Assembly: GCF_900106525.1 (NCBI RefSeq)
Contig: NZ_FNOG01000012.1
Span: 32,103-96,102 of the forward strand
Reading direction: 5' to 3'
Source: Lysobacter enzymogenes
GTDB taxonomy: Bacteria > Pseudomonadota > Gammaproteobacteria > Xanthomonadales > Xanthomonadaceae
DNA: 64,000 nt
Every line of letters starts with the position of its first letter. Within the stretch, counting starts at the first letter, position 1. The position numbers and the translations under genes were made by a program. This document shows positions 21,784 through 30,017 of the stretch, in pieces. The notes under the pieces are model-generated. The model did no database searches. It had not been told where the DNA came from and saw only the letters and a program-made list of their open reading frames with translations.

Positions 21784-23526
21784 TCAGGCGGGTTCGGATG
21801 CTTCGGGTTCTAGAGCTGCGTTTTCGATCAAGGTCGCTTCGATCTTTTTCGGCGCCTGCAGCGGGCCGGGCGCGGTGACCGCGCCGCGCGAGGCCGAGCC
21901 GACGCTGCGCGCGTACTTGGCCAGCACGCCGGTGGTCACGCGCGGGGCGATGCGCGCGGGTTCGCGCGCGGCCAGGTCGGCGGCGACGCTCAAGGTACGG
22001 GTGGTGACGTCGATGACGACGCGGTCGCCCTCGCGCAGCCGCGCGATCGGGCCGCCGTGCGCAGCCTCGGGCGAGATGTGGCCGACCATGAAGCCGTGGG
22101 TCGCGCCGCTGAAACGGCCGTCGGTGATCAGCGCGACGTCGTTGCTCAGGCCCTGGCCGACCAGCGCCGCGGTCACCGCCAGCATCTCGCGCATGCCCGG
22201 ACCGCCGGTGGGGCCTTCGAAGCGGATCACCACCACGTCGCCGGCGTCGATCTGCCGCGCCTGCACCGCGGCGAACGCCGCTTCTTCCGAATCGAACACC
22301 CGCGCCGGGCCTTCGAAGTGCTCGCGGCCGTGGCCGGCCAGTTTCAGGATGCAGCCTTCCGGGGCCAGGTTGCCGTAGATGATCGAGTAGCCGCCGCGCG
22401 GCTTGAGCGGATCGCTGATCGGGCGCACCACGTCCTGCTGCGCGGCCATCGTCGCCTCGCGCAGCTCCTGGAAAAAGGAACGGCCGGTGACCGTCGGAAT
22501 ATCCTCGATCAGACCGGCCGTCTCCAGCTCGCGCGCCACCAGCGCCGCGCCGCCGAATTCGAACATTTCCGCGGCGGTGTAGCGACCGCCGGGTTTCAGG
22601 TCGGCGATCACCGGGGTGTGCGCGGCGGCTTCGAATTCTTCCAGGTCGAAGGCGACGCCGGCTTCGTGGGCGATCGCCAGCAGATGCAGCGCGGCGTTGG
22701 TCGAACCGGCGGTGGCCGAGACCGCGCGCGCGGCGTTGCGCAAGGAGGCGGCGGTGATCAGTTCGCGCGGCGTCGGCGAACCGTCGCGCAGGCGCTGCAT
22801 CACCAGTTCGCCGCACAGGCGCGCGGTTTCCGGCTTGTCTTCGTGGATCGCCGGAACATCGTTATAGCCCAGCGGCGACAGGCCCAGGAAGGTCAGCACC
22901 ATCGCCATGGTGTTGGCGGTGAACTGGCCGCCGCAGGCGCCGGCGCCGGGGCAGGCGTGCGATTCGATCCGGTGCAGCTCGGCGTCGTCGATGCGTCCGG
23001 CCGAATGCGCGCCGACCGCTTCGAACACGTCCTGCACGGTCAGCGGCTTGTCCTGCGCGGTGCCTTTCTTCGACGGGCAATGGCCCGGCATGATCGTGCC
23101 GCCGTAGAGGATCACGGTGGGGATATCCAAACGCGCGGCGGCCATCGCCGCGGCGGGGATGGTCTTGTCGCAGCCGACCAGCAGCACCATCGCGTCCAGG
23201 CAATGGCCCGACACCGCCAGTTCGATCGAATCGGCGATGGTCTCGCGCGAGGCCAGCGAGGCGCGCATGCCGTCGCTGCCCATGGCGATGCCGTCGGTGA
23301 CGGCGATGGTGTTGAACTCGATCGGCGTGCCGCCGCCCTCAACGACGCCGCGGCGCACGTGCTGGGCCAGATCGCGCAGGGTGATGTTGCAGGGCGAAAC
23401 GTCGCTCCAGGTGTGGACCACGGCGACCAGCGGTCTGGCGATGGCCGCGTCATCCAAGCCGGTGGCGCGCAACATCGCGCGCGCGGGGGCTCGGGCCGGG
23501 CCTTGCTTGATGGCGTTGCTTCTCAC
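21784..23526 (-). CDS. ilvD: dihydroxy-acid dehydratase
   Basis: Iron-sulfur dehydratase that makes the 2-oxo acids of valine and isoleucine, 580 residues. I choose the GTG at 23526 because AAGGAA lies 8 bases upstream and the N terminus ([22 protein letters not shown]) aligns with the family; the frame is open to 23868 but that reads through the attenuator. Cluster ligands are in VGCDKTIPA and [19 protein letters not shown]. It is the first structural gene after the leader and attenuator, so it receives their control directly. Confidence 0.97.
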   Translation of the reverse strand: MRSNAIKQGPARAPARAMLRATGLDDAAIARPLVAVVHTWSDVSPCNITLRDLAQHVRRGVVEGGGTPIEFNTIAVTDGIAMGSDGMRASLASRETIADSIELAVSGHCLDAMVLLVGCDKTIPAAAMAAARLDIPTVILYGGTIMPGHCPSKKGTAQDKPLTVQDVFEAVGAHSAGRIDDAELHRIESHACPGAGACGGQFTANTMAMVLTFLGLSPLGYNDVPAIHEDKPETARLCGELVMQRLRDGSPTPRELITAASLRNAARAVSATAGSTNAALHLLAIAHEAGVAFDLEEFEAAAHTPVIADLKPGGRYTAAEMFEFGGAALVARELETAGLIEDIPTVTGRSFFQELREATMAAQQDVVRPISDPLKPRGGYSIIYGNLAPEGCILKLAGHGREHFEGPARVFDSEEAAFAAVQARQIDAGDVVVIRFEGPTGGPGMREMLAVTAALVGQGLSNDVALITDGRFSGATHGFMVGHISPEAAHGGPIARLREGDRVVIDVTTRTLSVAADLAAREPARIAPRVTTGVLAKYARSVGSASRGAVTAPGPLQAPKKIEATLIENAALEPEASEPA

Positions 23527-23606
23527 GAACGGCGTTCCTTGGAGGCGAATCCTTCGCCGTTGCCGCACGTCCGCGTGCGGTGTTGCCAGGAACCCGAGGC
23601 CGTATA

Positions 23607-23639
23607 ACGAAAAACCCCGCGCCTTTTGGGCGCGGGGTT
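23607..23639 (-). terminator. ilv operon attenuator hairpin
   Basis: On the minus strand AACCCCGCGCC (23639-23629) pairs perfectly with GGCGCGGGGTT (23623-23613), followed by TTTTT and CG. It lies after the leader peptide stop and about 80 bp before ilvD. The first arm contains CCCGCGC (23636-23630), which is fully complementary to GCGCGGG in the last codons of the leader peptide (23695-23689). A competing antiterminator can thus form. This is classic transcription attenuation geometry. Confidence 0.9.
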
Positions 23640-23672
23640 CAGGTTCTTTCGACCTTCGGGTGGTGTGGTTTT

Positions 23673-23852
23673 CTACACGAACCCGTATCCCGCGCTGGTG
23701 AGCGAGGTAATAAGTACGAGGGCAAGAATAATGCTTGCGATGGCCGGAGCGGCCTTGAGCAGGGTGGCGCGGAGCTGCGCGGCGCGCGCGGATTCGTTCG
23801 AGGCCGCGATGGCCTGCGAATTCGTCCGGCGGTGGTTGCTGCGCTGCGTCAT
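23673..23852 (-). CDS. ilv operon leader peptide
   Basis: A 59-codon frame, start ATG 23852, ending GYGFV just before the attenuator. Residues 38-51 read IASIILALVLITSL: nine of fourteen are Ile, Leu or Val, the three end products of the operon. Ribosome stalling there when charged tRNA is short would free the downstream antiterminator arm. The first 35 residues are polar and basic, longer than leader peptides of enteric bacteria. The upstream sequence has TTGACA (23888-23883) 18 bases before TCTTCT, and the ATG lies 6 bases after that weak -10, so the transcript may begin at or very near the ATG. Confidence 0.85.
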   Translation of the reverse strand: MTQRSNHRRTNSQAIAASNESARAAQLRATLLKAAPAIASIILALVLITSLTSAGYGFV

Positions 23853-23882
23853 GGGTCGAGAAGACCATGCGCGCTCAGGGCT

Positions 23883-23888
23883 TGTCAA
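23883..23888 (-). promoter_or_regulatory. candidate -35 box of the ilv operon
   Basis: A consensus TTGACA on the minus strand. Eighteen bases downstream is a poor -10 (TCTTCT, 23864-23859), which would put the start site close to the leader ATG at 23852. The -35 is convincing by eye; the -10 is weak. Confidence 0.5.
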
Positions 23889-24587
23889 TAGTTTCCTGGA
23901 AAACCATCGCGAAGCGTGAGGGCGATCGCCGTACGGCTTGCGGCGTGGTTTGCGGATCCAGCGCCTGTCGCGGCCCTATGCGGGCCGGAGCGAAATTGGG
24001 GGTCTAATCGCGCCGGTTCATACGTACCGTCCGGCCGGTGCCGGTCAGGTCGCGACGATCCCTGCCGGCCCGAGGCTGCGCAGCCTTGGGTTGTACGTCG
24101 CCGATATCGGCCGGTGTGGCGAAGGGGCTTCCTCTATCTCATTCATGCTGAGCCGCTCACCCGGTCGCACGGCGGTCCGCGACATCGCCGTGTGCACAGC
24201 GACCGCCCCGGAGCGATTGCGCCGATGCCGCTTACCCGCCGGCGAACCATCCGGTCCCGTCGATGCGGGCAATGCGTCGATGCGCATCGCGAAGGTTCGC
24301 GACGAGACCGACGGGGTGTTCGAGCATCGGCCCTTGAGCCAGACGGCGGAGAGACAAGCGCCTAGCGACGTCTCGCGGACCGGGCGATTTTGCGCAGAAA
24401 AAGTGCCTCCATGCGACTGTTTCGCCGATTGCCGCACCGGCGTGTCCTGCCCCGTCCGAGTTATCCGTTACGACCAGCATGCTGCAACCGACGCAACGGT
24501 GGCCGGCGTGATCGTCCGGTGAGCTACAGGCAGTGCGTCGCGCGGATTTTTGGGGATGTCCGTCAACGGCAAGCAAGGGAGTGTGCC
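23889..24587. other. gene-free gap between ilv promoter and lipoprotein gene
   Basis: About 700 bp. Frames such as 23938-24522 (plus) are open but translate to Arg/Ala/Ser-rich sequence without a domain or a convincing ribosome site. It should hold the promoter of the plus-strand lipoprotein/protease pair. I see no RNA gene or repeat. Confidence 0.45.
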
Positions 24588-26225
24588 ATGCGTTGCGAGT
24601 ACGCGAGTTTTTCCGCGATCCACCATCAGGTGGCATGGGGTTACAGGGGGCTGCGGGGCTTGTTGTTGATCTGCGCGCTGTGCATGAGCGGCTGTTCGCT
24701 TTTCAGCGTCAACCTGAAATCGCCCGTGTCGAGCTGCAATCTGGCGGGGGAGGCCGCCGGCGCGGGAACGGGAAACAACGGACAGCCGTCGGCCGGCGCA
24801 TGCAGCGTGGATGAAGCGCTCCGCTACACGGCGGCATGGCGCAAGCAACACCTCAACGCCGCGGGCCAACATTCCGTCGCGCGCAATATCAACGCTCTGG
24901 TGGCGTTTCCCGCCGGCGCCGTCGGTGCGTTCTATGGCATCAGCGGCCATGGCTCGAAAGATCGCATCACCCGCCTGGCGCTCGGCTCGGCGGCGGTGTA
25001 CGGAACGACCAGCTTCCTCGCGCCGCAAGGCAAGCAACGCGTTTATCTGGAAGGGGCGCTGGCCCTGAGCTGCGTGATGGACGCCACACTGGAGCTGCGG
25101 CGCGCGCAGGCCGAGTTGAACAACCTGTCGCGCAAGATCATTAAAACGCAAAGCGACCTGGTCGTTCTGGAATCGCAGTTGAGCGAACACGCGAGTGCGT
25201 TGTCGGCGAGTTCGCCGACGGTGTCGCGTGCGGCGGTAGCTCGCGACAATGCCTCGAACCTGCTGGCCCGGGCTGGCGCGATACAGCGCGTCAGCGAAAA
25301 CGCGGGCCTGCGCGCAGCATTCGCCACAGAACGCATCGTCACCCAGACCGCCATTCTGGCCTCGCGGCAGGAAAGCAATCTCGACAGCCTGATGGCGATA
25401 GCTGGCAATCTGCGCGGCACTGCCGGCTCGTTCGGATTGAACAACTTGCCGCCGCCGCCGGCCGCGAACAACATAAAGGTGCAATTGAGCGGCAGCCCGA
25501 GCGCCTTAGCCGAGGACGCGATCAAAAAGGCGACCGACGCTCTGATCGCCAGCACGGCGGACCTGTTGGCGACCGTGCGTTCGTTGGAATCGCCGCTGGA
25601 AGCCAAGGACGCTTACGCCTTGTGCAACCCCAGCGACGTCGCGAGCGACTTTGCGGTCCTGCCGGCCGATGCCGCCCAATCTGTGAAAGTCGGCGCGACG
25701 CTGGACTTCCAGATCACCAACACCCAGAGCAACGCCTTCCCCAGCCATTCGGTGAGCGGCGGCAAGGCCGATGCCGTCACGACTAACGGTCCCTTGGTCA
25801 AGAACGGAAAATTGACCATCGTCGTGACCGGCGGCCAGCCGACCGGCGCTGAGCCGGTGACGCTGACTATCACCGACCCGACCGGCAAGGTCAGCAAGGC
25901 GTACAAGATCACGGTGTTGCCTGCCGCCGCCGCGCCGTCGACGAACGCGCCTGCGGCCAAGGCGACGCCCAAAACCGCCGCCACGGCTGCAGGCGATCTT
26001 CCGGCGGGTTTCAGCGGCAACTATTCGGAAGATGAAATCAAGGACCTGCAATGCCGGCTGGGGCTGACCGACGCGGACAGCGACGGGGTGATCGGTCCCA
26101 AAACCCAGGGCAAGCTAGTGGCCTTCGCCGGCGAGAAGAACATCCCGTTGGGCGCTCAGCTGTCGCATAAATTGTTTGACGCGGTCATGCAAGAGCCCGA
26201 CCAATGCGCGCAGGACTCGCCATGA
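24588..26225 (+). CDS. lipoprotein with C-terminal peptidoglycan-binding-like domain
   Basis: The ATG at 24588 follows AAGGGAG at good spacing and yields 545 residues. Residues 22-36 form a lipoprotein signal ending in MSGC (Cys 36). A region with little polarity around 95-125 is followed by a probable coiled coil (about 150-200, LELRRAQAELNNLSRKI). A beta-rich Ig-like stretch (about 365-445) ends in an Ala/Thr/Pro linker. The last 60 residues look like a PG_binding_1 fold: DEIKDLQCRLGL, then DSDGVIGPKTQGKL. It overlaps the next gene by ATGA, so the two products are probably made together. An envelope-anchored partner or carrier of that hydrolase is a reasonable inference. Confidence 0.8.
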   Translation: MRCEYASFSAIHHQVAWGYRGLRGLLLICALCMSGCSLFSVNLKSPVSSCNLAGEAAGAGTGNNGQPSAGACSVDEALRYTAAWRKQHLNAAGQHSVARNINALVAFPAGAVGAFYGISGHGSKDRITRLALGSAAVYGTTSFLAPQGKQRVYLEGALALSCVMDATLELRRAQAELNNLSRKIIKTQSDLVVLESQLSEHASALSASSPTVSRAAVARDNASNLLARAGAIQRVSENAGLRAAFATERIVTQTAILASRQESNLDSLMAIAGNLRGTAGSFGLNNLPPPPAANNIKVQLSGSPSALAEDAIKKATDALIASTADLLATVRSLESPLEAKDAYALCNPSDVASDFAVLPADAAQSVKVGATLDFQITNTQSNAFPSHSVSGGKADAVTTNGPLVKNGKLTIVVTGGQPTGAEPVTLTITDPTGKVSKAYKITVLPAAAAPSTNAPAAKATPKTAATAAGDLPAGFSGNYSEDEIKDLQCRLGLTDADSDGVIGPKTQGKLVAFAGEKNIPLGAQLSHKLFDAVMQEPDQCAQDSP

Positions 26226-27631
26226 GCGCGGGCGATCTGAATCGGGTTCGCCGTGCCCTTCAACTGTTGCTGGGACAGCGGAAGCCCCGTGATCGTGCCG
26301 CGCGCGCTGCGCTGACCCGCGCGCGCAAGGCGGCGAATGCTTGGCTGAGTGCGACCTGCATCGAGGGCATAGCGGTGGGGCACCGGCGTACCGGTGGCAT
26401 CGCGCAGCGGGAGCTGGCGATTATCGTGCACGTAAGCGCGAAGAAGCCGGCCGAGGAGGTGTGTTCGACCTTGATCCCGGCGGTGTTGCGCCTGCCCGGC
26501 GTCGCTGGGCCGATACCGGTCGACGTTGTGGAGGGATCCGCCATCGCAGCTCAGGCCTTTCGCTGCGGCGAAGCGCTGGCCAGCGAGCGCTCGCCCGAAT
26601 GGGGCACGTTGGGCTGCTTGGTGATCGCCCCGGGCATATCCGACGAGGCCTTGGTGCTGACCTGCGCACACGTGCTGGATGGGCCCTTGCAAAGCAGGGT
26701 GGTCGGCCTGGGGTTCCCCGGTGGGGAGAGCAATCCCCGTGCCGCGCTGGGAACATTGGTCCTGCACGAGCCGCCATTGCCTTCCAGTGCCGAAGATCCC
26801 TGGCCCAACCTGTACGAACTGGCCCTGGTGAAGCCGAGTTCGGCCATCGATGAAGTCCCGAACAACGGGCAGGCGCCGATCGGCTTGCGCAAGACGTCCC
26901 TGGCCGAGCATGAGCCGGTGGTGCTGTTCGGCGCCAAGAGCGGCCAGCTGAGCGGCCGCGTCACGCAGATCGATTACAACGGCCGCGTCGAATTCGACGG
27001 CCAGGTATTCGGCTTCAGCGGACTGGTGTTGCACGACGCGCCGACCCAGGCCGGCGACAGTGGCGCCGTTGTCATGGACCTGCAGCGCCGCATCGTCGGC
27101 CTGCATATGGGGTCGATCGCTTCCGGCGAGGCGGTGATGATCCCGATCGGGCCGATTCTGCGTCGCTTCAAGCTGAGACTTCCCGAACGCTCAGTGGCGC
27201 CAGGAACCGAAGCGCTGATGCACGAGGACCGCGCCCTGGCGATCGACACCTTGGCGCGCACGATCTGGGGCGAGGCGCGCGGCGAACCGGTTCAGGGGCA
27301 GGAAGCGGTGGCCAATGTGGTGATGAACCGCGTGCGCAAGCGCCGCAAGCGCTGGGGCCTGACAGTGGAAGCGGTCTGCAGGATGCCAAAGCAGTTCAGC
27401 TGCTGGAATCCGGGCGGTGCCAATTACCCCAAGTTGATCAAGGTCGATTCGTCCAATGCGAGCTTCGGCGTGTGCCTGGATATCGCCCGGCGCGCGGTCA
27501 ACGGCGAACTGGCGGACCGCACCGGGGGCAGCACGCATTACCACACGCGCACGGTAGCTCCGGAGTGGTCGCGGGGCCACAGCCCCGCGGCGGCGATCGG
27601 AAACCACGTGTTCTTCAACGACATCGATTGA
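26222..27631 (+). CDS. Nal1-like serine protease fused to SleB-type cell wall hydrolase
   Basis: A 469-residue two-domain protein starting at 26222, where ATGA overlaps the upstream stop. Residues 45-105 (IEGIAVGHRRTGG, LAIIVHVSAKKP, IPVDVVEG) resemble the entry strands of bacterial Nal1-like trypsin-fold proteins. Next come the catalytic His (LTCAHVLD, His 150) and Ser (GDSGAVV, Ser 280). The expected Asp strand reads YELALVKP, with Glu 199 where Asp is usual. Residues 340-465 form a Hydrolase_2/SleB domain: LARTIWGEARGEPVQGQEAVANVVMNRV, with the putative catalytic Glu 351. No signal peptide is visible. A wall-targeting lytic role or a proteolytically processed toxin are options. Confidence 0.82.
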   Translation: MSAGDLNRVRRALQLLLGQRKPRDRAARAALTRARKAANAWLSATCIEGIAVGHRRTGGIAQRELAIIVHVSAKKPAEEVCSTLIPAVLRLPGVAGPIPVDVVEGSAIAAQAFRCGEALASERSPEWGTLGCLVIAPGISDEALVLTCAHVLDGPLQSRVVGLGFPGGESNPRAALGTLVLHEPPLPSSAEDPWPNLYELALVKPSSAIDEVPNNGQAPIGLRKTSLAEHEPVVLFGAKSGQLSGRVTQIDYNGRVEFDGQVFGFSGLVLHDAPTQAGDSGAVVMDLQRRIVGLHMGSIASGEAVMIPIGPILRRFKLRLPERSVAPGTEALMHEDRALAIDTLARTIWGEARGEPVQGQEAVANVVMNRVRKRRKRWGLTVEAVCRMPKQFSCWNPGGANYPKLIKVDSSNASFGVCLDIARRAVNGELADRTGGSTHYHTRTVAPEWSRGHSPAAAIGNHVFFNDID

Positions 27632-27638
27632 ATCGCGG

Positions 27639-28925
27639 CTATCGCAGCAAACGTTCGCGCAAGACGGCATAGTCCGCCGCGATCGGTTCCGCCGAGGCCG
27701 GCCGGGCCAGCGACGCCGCCAGGGCCGGCGGCGGCTCGACCGCGTGGCCGACCAGCGGCTCGACGATGCTGTCGAACTTGGACGGATGCGCTGTCGCCGC
27801 CACCGCCCACGGCCGTTCGTCGCCCTGCGCGCGCAGGGTCTCGAGCGCGCGCAGGCCGGTCGCGGTGTGCGGGCAGGGCACGATGCCGTAACGGGCCGGC
27901 GCGGCGCGGATGGTGTCGACGATGGCCGCATCGTCCACGCCCTCGGCCTGGATCGCCGCGCGCAGTTCGGCGTCGTCGCGGTGCCAGTGGCGCAGGCGTT
28001 CGAAATTGCTCGGCGCGCCGACGTCCATGGCGTTGGCCAGGGTCGCGCGGGTCGGCTGGGCGGCGTACTCGGCGCCGGCGAAGTAGCGCGGCAAGGTGTC
28101 GTTGGCGTTGGTCGCCAGGCGCAGTTCGCCGACTGGCGCGCCCATGCGCTTGGCCACCAGCGCGGCGCAGGCGTTGCCGAGATTGCCGGTGGGCACGATG
28201 AAGTTCAGCGGCTCGCCGTGGCCGGCGTAGTACTGCGCGGCGGCGTGGGCGTAGTACGCCGCCTGCGGCAGCAGCCGGCCCAGGCTGATGCTGTTGGCCG
28301 TACTCAGCGGCACCTGCGCGCGCAGCGCTTCGTCGCTGAGCGCCTGCTTGGCCAGGCGCTGGCAGGCGTCGAAATCGCCGTCCACGCGCAGCGCCTGGAC
28401 GTTGTCGCCCCAGCAACCCAGGCCATGAGCCTGGCGCGGCGAGACCCGCCCATCGGGATACAGAATCAGCACCCGGAAGCCGGGCCGGCGGTGGAACGCC
28501 GCGGCCACCGCGGCGCCGGTGTCGCCGGAGGTGGCCACGACGATCGTGGTATCCGGCGCGTCGGGCGCGCGCAGGCCGGCCAATGCGGCGGCGAGAAAGC
28601 GCGCGGCGTAATCCTTGAACGCGGCGGTGGGGCCGTGGAACAGCTCCAGCAGCCAGCTGTCGGGCGGGCTCAGCGCACGCAGCGGCGCGTCGAACGAGAA
28701 CGCCTGCGCGCACAGCTCGCCGAGGCGCCCGCGCAGCGCCGACTGGGCGAAGTAGGGCGCGAGCACGGTGTGCGCGGTTTCGGCCAGCGAGCCTGCGGCG
28801 AGCGGCTGCGCCAGCAGCGGGATCGATTCGGGAACGTAGAGGCCGCCGTCGGGGGCGAGGCCGGCGGCGAGCGCGGCGTCGATCGGCGTGGGCGCGGTCT
28901 GGCCGCGCGTGCTGAGGAAATTCAT
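27639..28925 (-). CDS. thrC: threonine synthase
   Basis: PLP enzyme converting O-phosphohomoserine to threonine, 428 residues. N terminus MNFLSTRGQTAPTPIDAALAAGLAPDGGLYVPE and the PLP lysine segment HGPTAAFKDYAARF are diagnostic. ATSGDTGAAVAAAF and PTGNLGNACA follow. It converges on the protease-SleB gene with only 7 bp between stops, so there is no room for a terminator. It lies 99 bp after thrB and probably shares the thr transcript. Confidence 0.97.
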   Translation of the reverse strand: MNFLSTRGQTAPTPIDAALAAGLAPDGGLYVPESIPLLAQPLAAGSLAETAHTVLAPYFAQSALRGRLGELCAQAFSFDAPLRALSPPDSWLLELFHGPTAAFKDYAARFLAAALAGLRAPDAPDTTIVVATSGDTGAAVAAAFHRRPGFRVLILYPDGRVSPRQAHGLGCWGDNVQALRVDGDFDACQRLAKQALSDEALRAQVPLSTANSISLGRLLPQAAYYAHAAAQYYAGHGEPLNFIVPTGNLGNACAALVAKRMGAPVGELRLATNANDTLPRYFAGAEYAAQPTRATLANAMDVGAPSNFERLRHWHRDDAELRAAIQAEGVDDAAIVDTIRAAPARYGIVPCPHTATGLRALETLRAQGDERPWAVAATAHPSKFDSIVEPLVGHAVEPPPALAASLARPASAEPIAADYAVLRERLLR

Positions 28926-29024
28926 GCGTAGTCCGGTTGGGGGCGGCGCGCCGCGGTTCGGCTCAGGAACCCGGCGCGTTGCGGTAGGCGAAGGACGGAT
29001 CGTCGCGGCGCGACGGCAGCGGAC

Positions 29025-30017
29025 TCAGTCGAGTACCTCCGCGCGCGGCCCGGCCACCGGGGTGACGTAGGCGCGCGAGTCGAAACCGGCATCGGCGAAG
29101 GCCTGGCGCATCGCCGGCGCCGCCGCGGCCGCGTCGCTGCGCGAGGCGAACCAGGCGAAGCAGCTCGGCCCGGCGCCGGAAATGCTGGCGCCGAGCGCGG
29201 CGTGGTCCAGCGCCGCCGCCTTGACCGCGGCGAAGCCCGGAATCAGCGGCGCGCGCCGCGGTTCCACCAGCAGGTCGACCAGGCCTTCGCGCAGCAGCCC
29301 GGCGTCGCCGCGCTGCAGGCCGGTCAGGAACAGCGCCAGATGCGCGCTCTGCTTGACCACCTGCGCCAGCGGATACGGATCGGCCAGCACCGCGCGCGCG
29401 CGTCGCGTCTCCAACACTTGATCGGGATGCACCACCACCGCATACAGCCACTCGGGCACCGCCAGCGCAATCATCCGCGTCGAGGTCGCCATGACCACGC
29501 CGCCGAGCAGCATCGGCGCGACGTTGTCGCCGTGGCGGCTGCCGCTGGACACCGATTCGCCGTCGAGCGCGAATTCGTACAGCGCATCGCGCGACAAAGG
29601 TTTGGCCAGCACCGCATTGGCCGCGACCAGGGCCGCGACGCACGACGCCGCCGAGCCGCCGAGCCCCGAGCCGAGCGGAATGCCCTTGTCCAGCTCCAGC
29701 TCGAAGCCGTGCGCGAGGCCGAGTTTTTCCCGCAGCGAGATCAGCGCCTGCCCGGCGGTGTTGCGCGCGGCTTCCAGCGGCAGCGAATCCGCGCCCGGCA
29801 CCGCGCCGCGGATCGCGCGGATGCGTACCGCCGGCTCGTCGATGCGCCGCACCGTGGCGACATCGCGCACGCCTTCGATGGAATGGCCGAGCACGTCGAA
29901 GCCCACGCCGATGTTGCCGACGCTGCCGGGCGCGAACGCGCGCGCCTGCTGTGCAGGAGCGTGCAGCGCGGGCGCGGCGTCGGCTTCGTCGGCAGCGGAA
30001 GGATGGGCAGCGCTCAT
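29025..30017 (-). CDS. thrB: homoserine kinase (GHMP family)
   Basis: Phosphorylates homoserine with ATP. 330 residues. The first 30 are Ala-rich and polar; the GHMP fold starts at [17 protein letters not shown]. The ATP loop [14 protein letters not shown] is intact and the C-terminal [12 protein letters not shown] motif is present. The start overlaps the thrA stop as ATGA, so it is coupled to thrA. Confidence 0.97.
   Translation of the reverse strand: MSAAHPSAADEADAAPALHAPAQQARAFAPGSVGNIGVGFDVLGHSIEGVRDVATVRRIDEPAVRIRAIRGAVPGADSLPLEAARNTAGQALISLREKLGLAHGFELELDKGIPLGSGLGGSAASCVAALVAANAVLAKPLSRDALYEFALDGESVSSGSRHGDNVAPMLLGGVVMATSTRMIALAVPEWLYAVVVHPDQVLETRRARAVLADPYPLAQVVKQSAHLALFLTGLQRGDAGLLREGLVDLLVEPRRAPLIPGFAAVKAAALDHAALGASISGAGPSCFAWFASRSDAAAAAPAMRQAFADAGFDSRAYVTPVAGPRAEVLD

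Noticed and set aside
23938..24522. 194-residue plus-strand frame in the gap before the lipoprotein gene
   Set aside because: No domain, no good ribosome site, composition like antisense frames.
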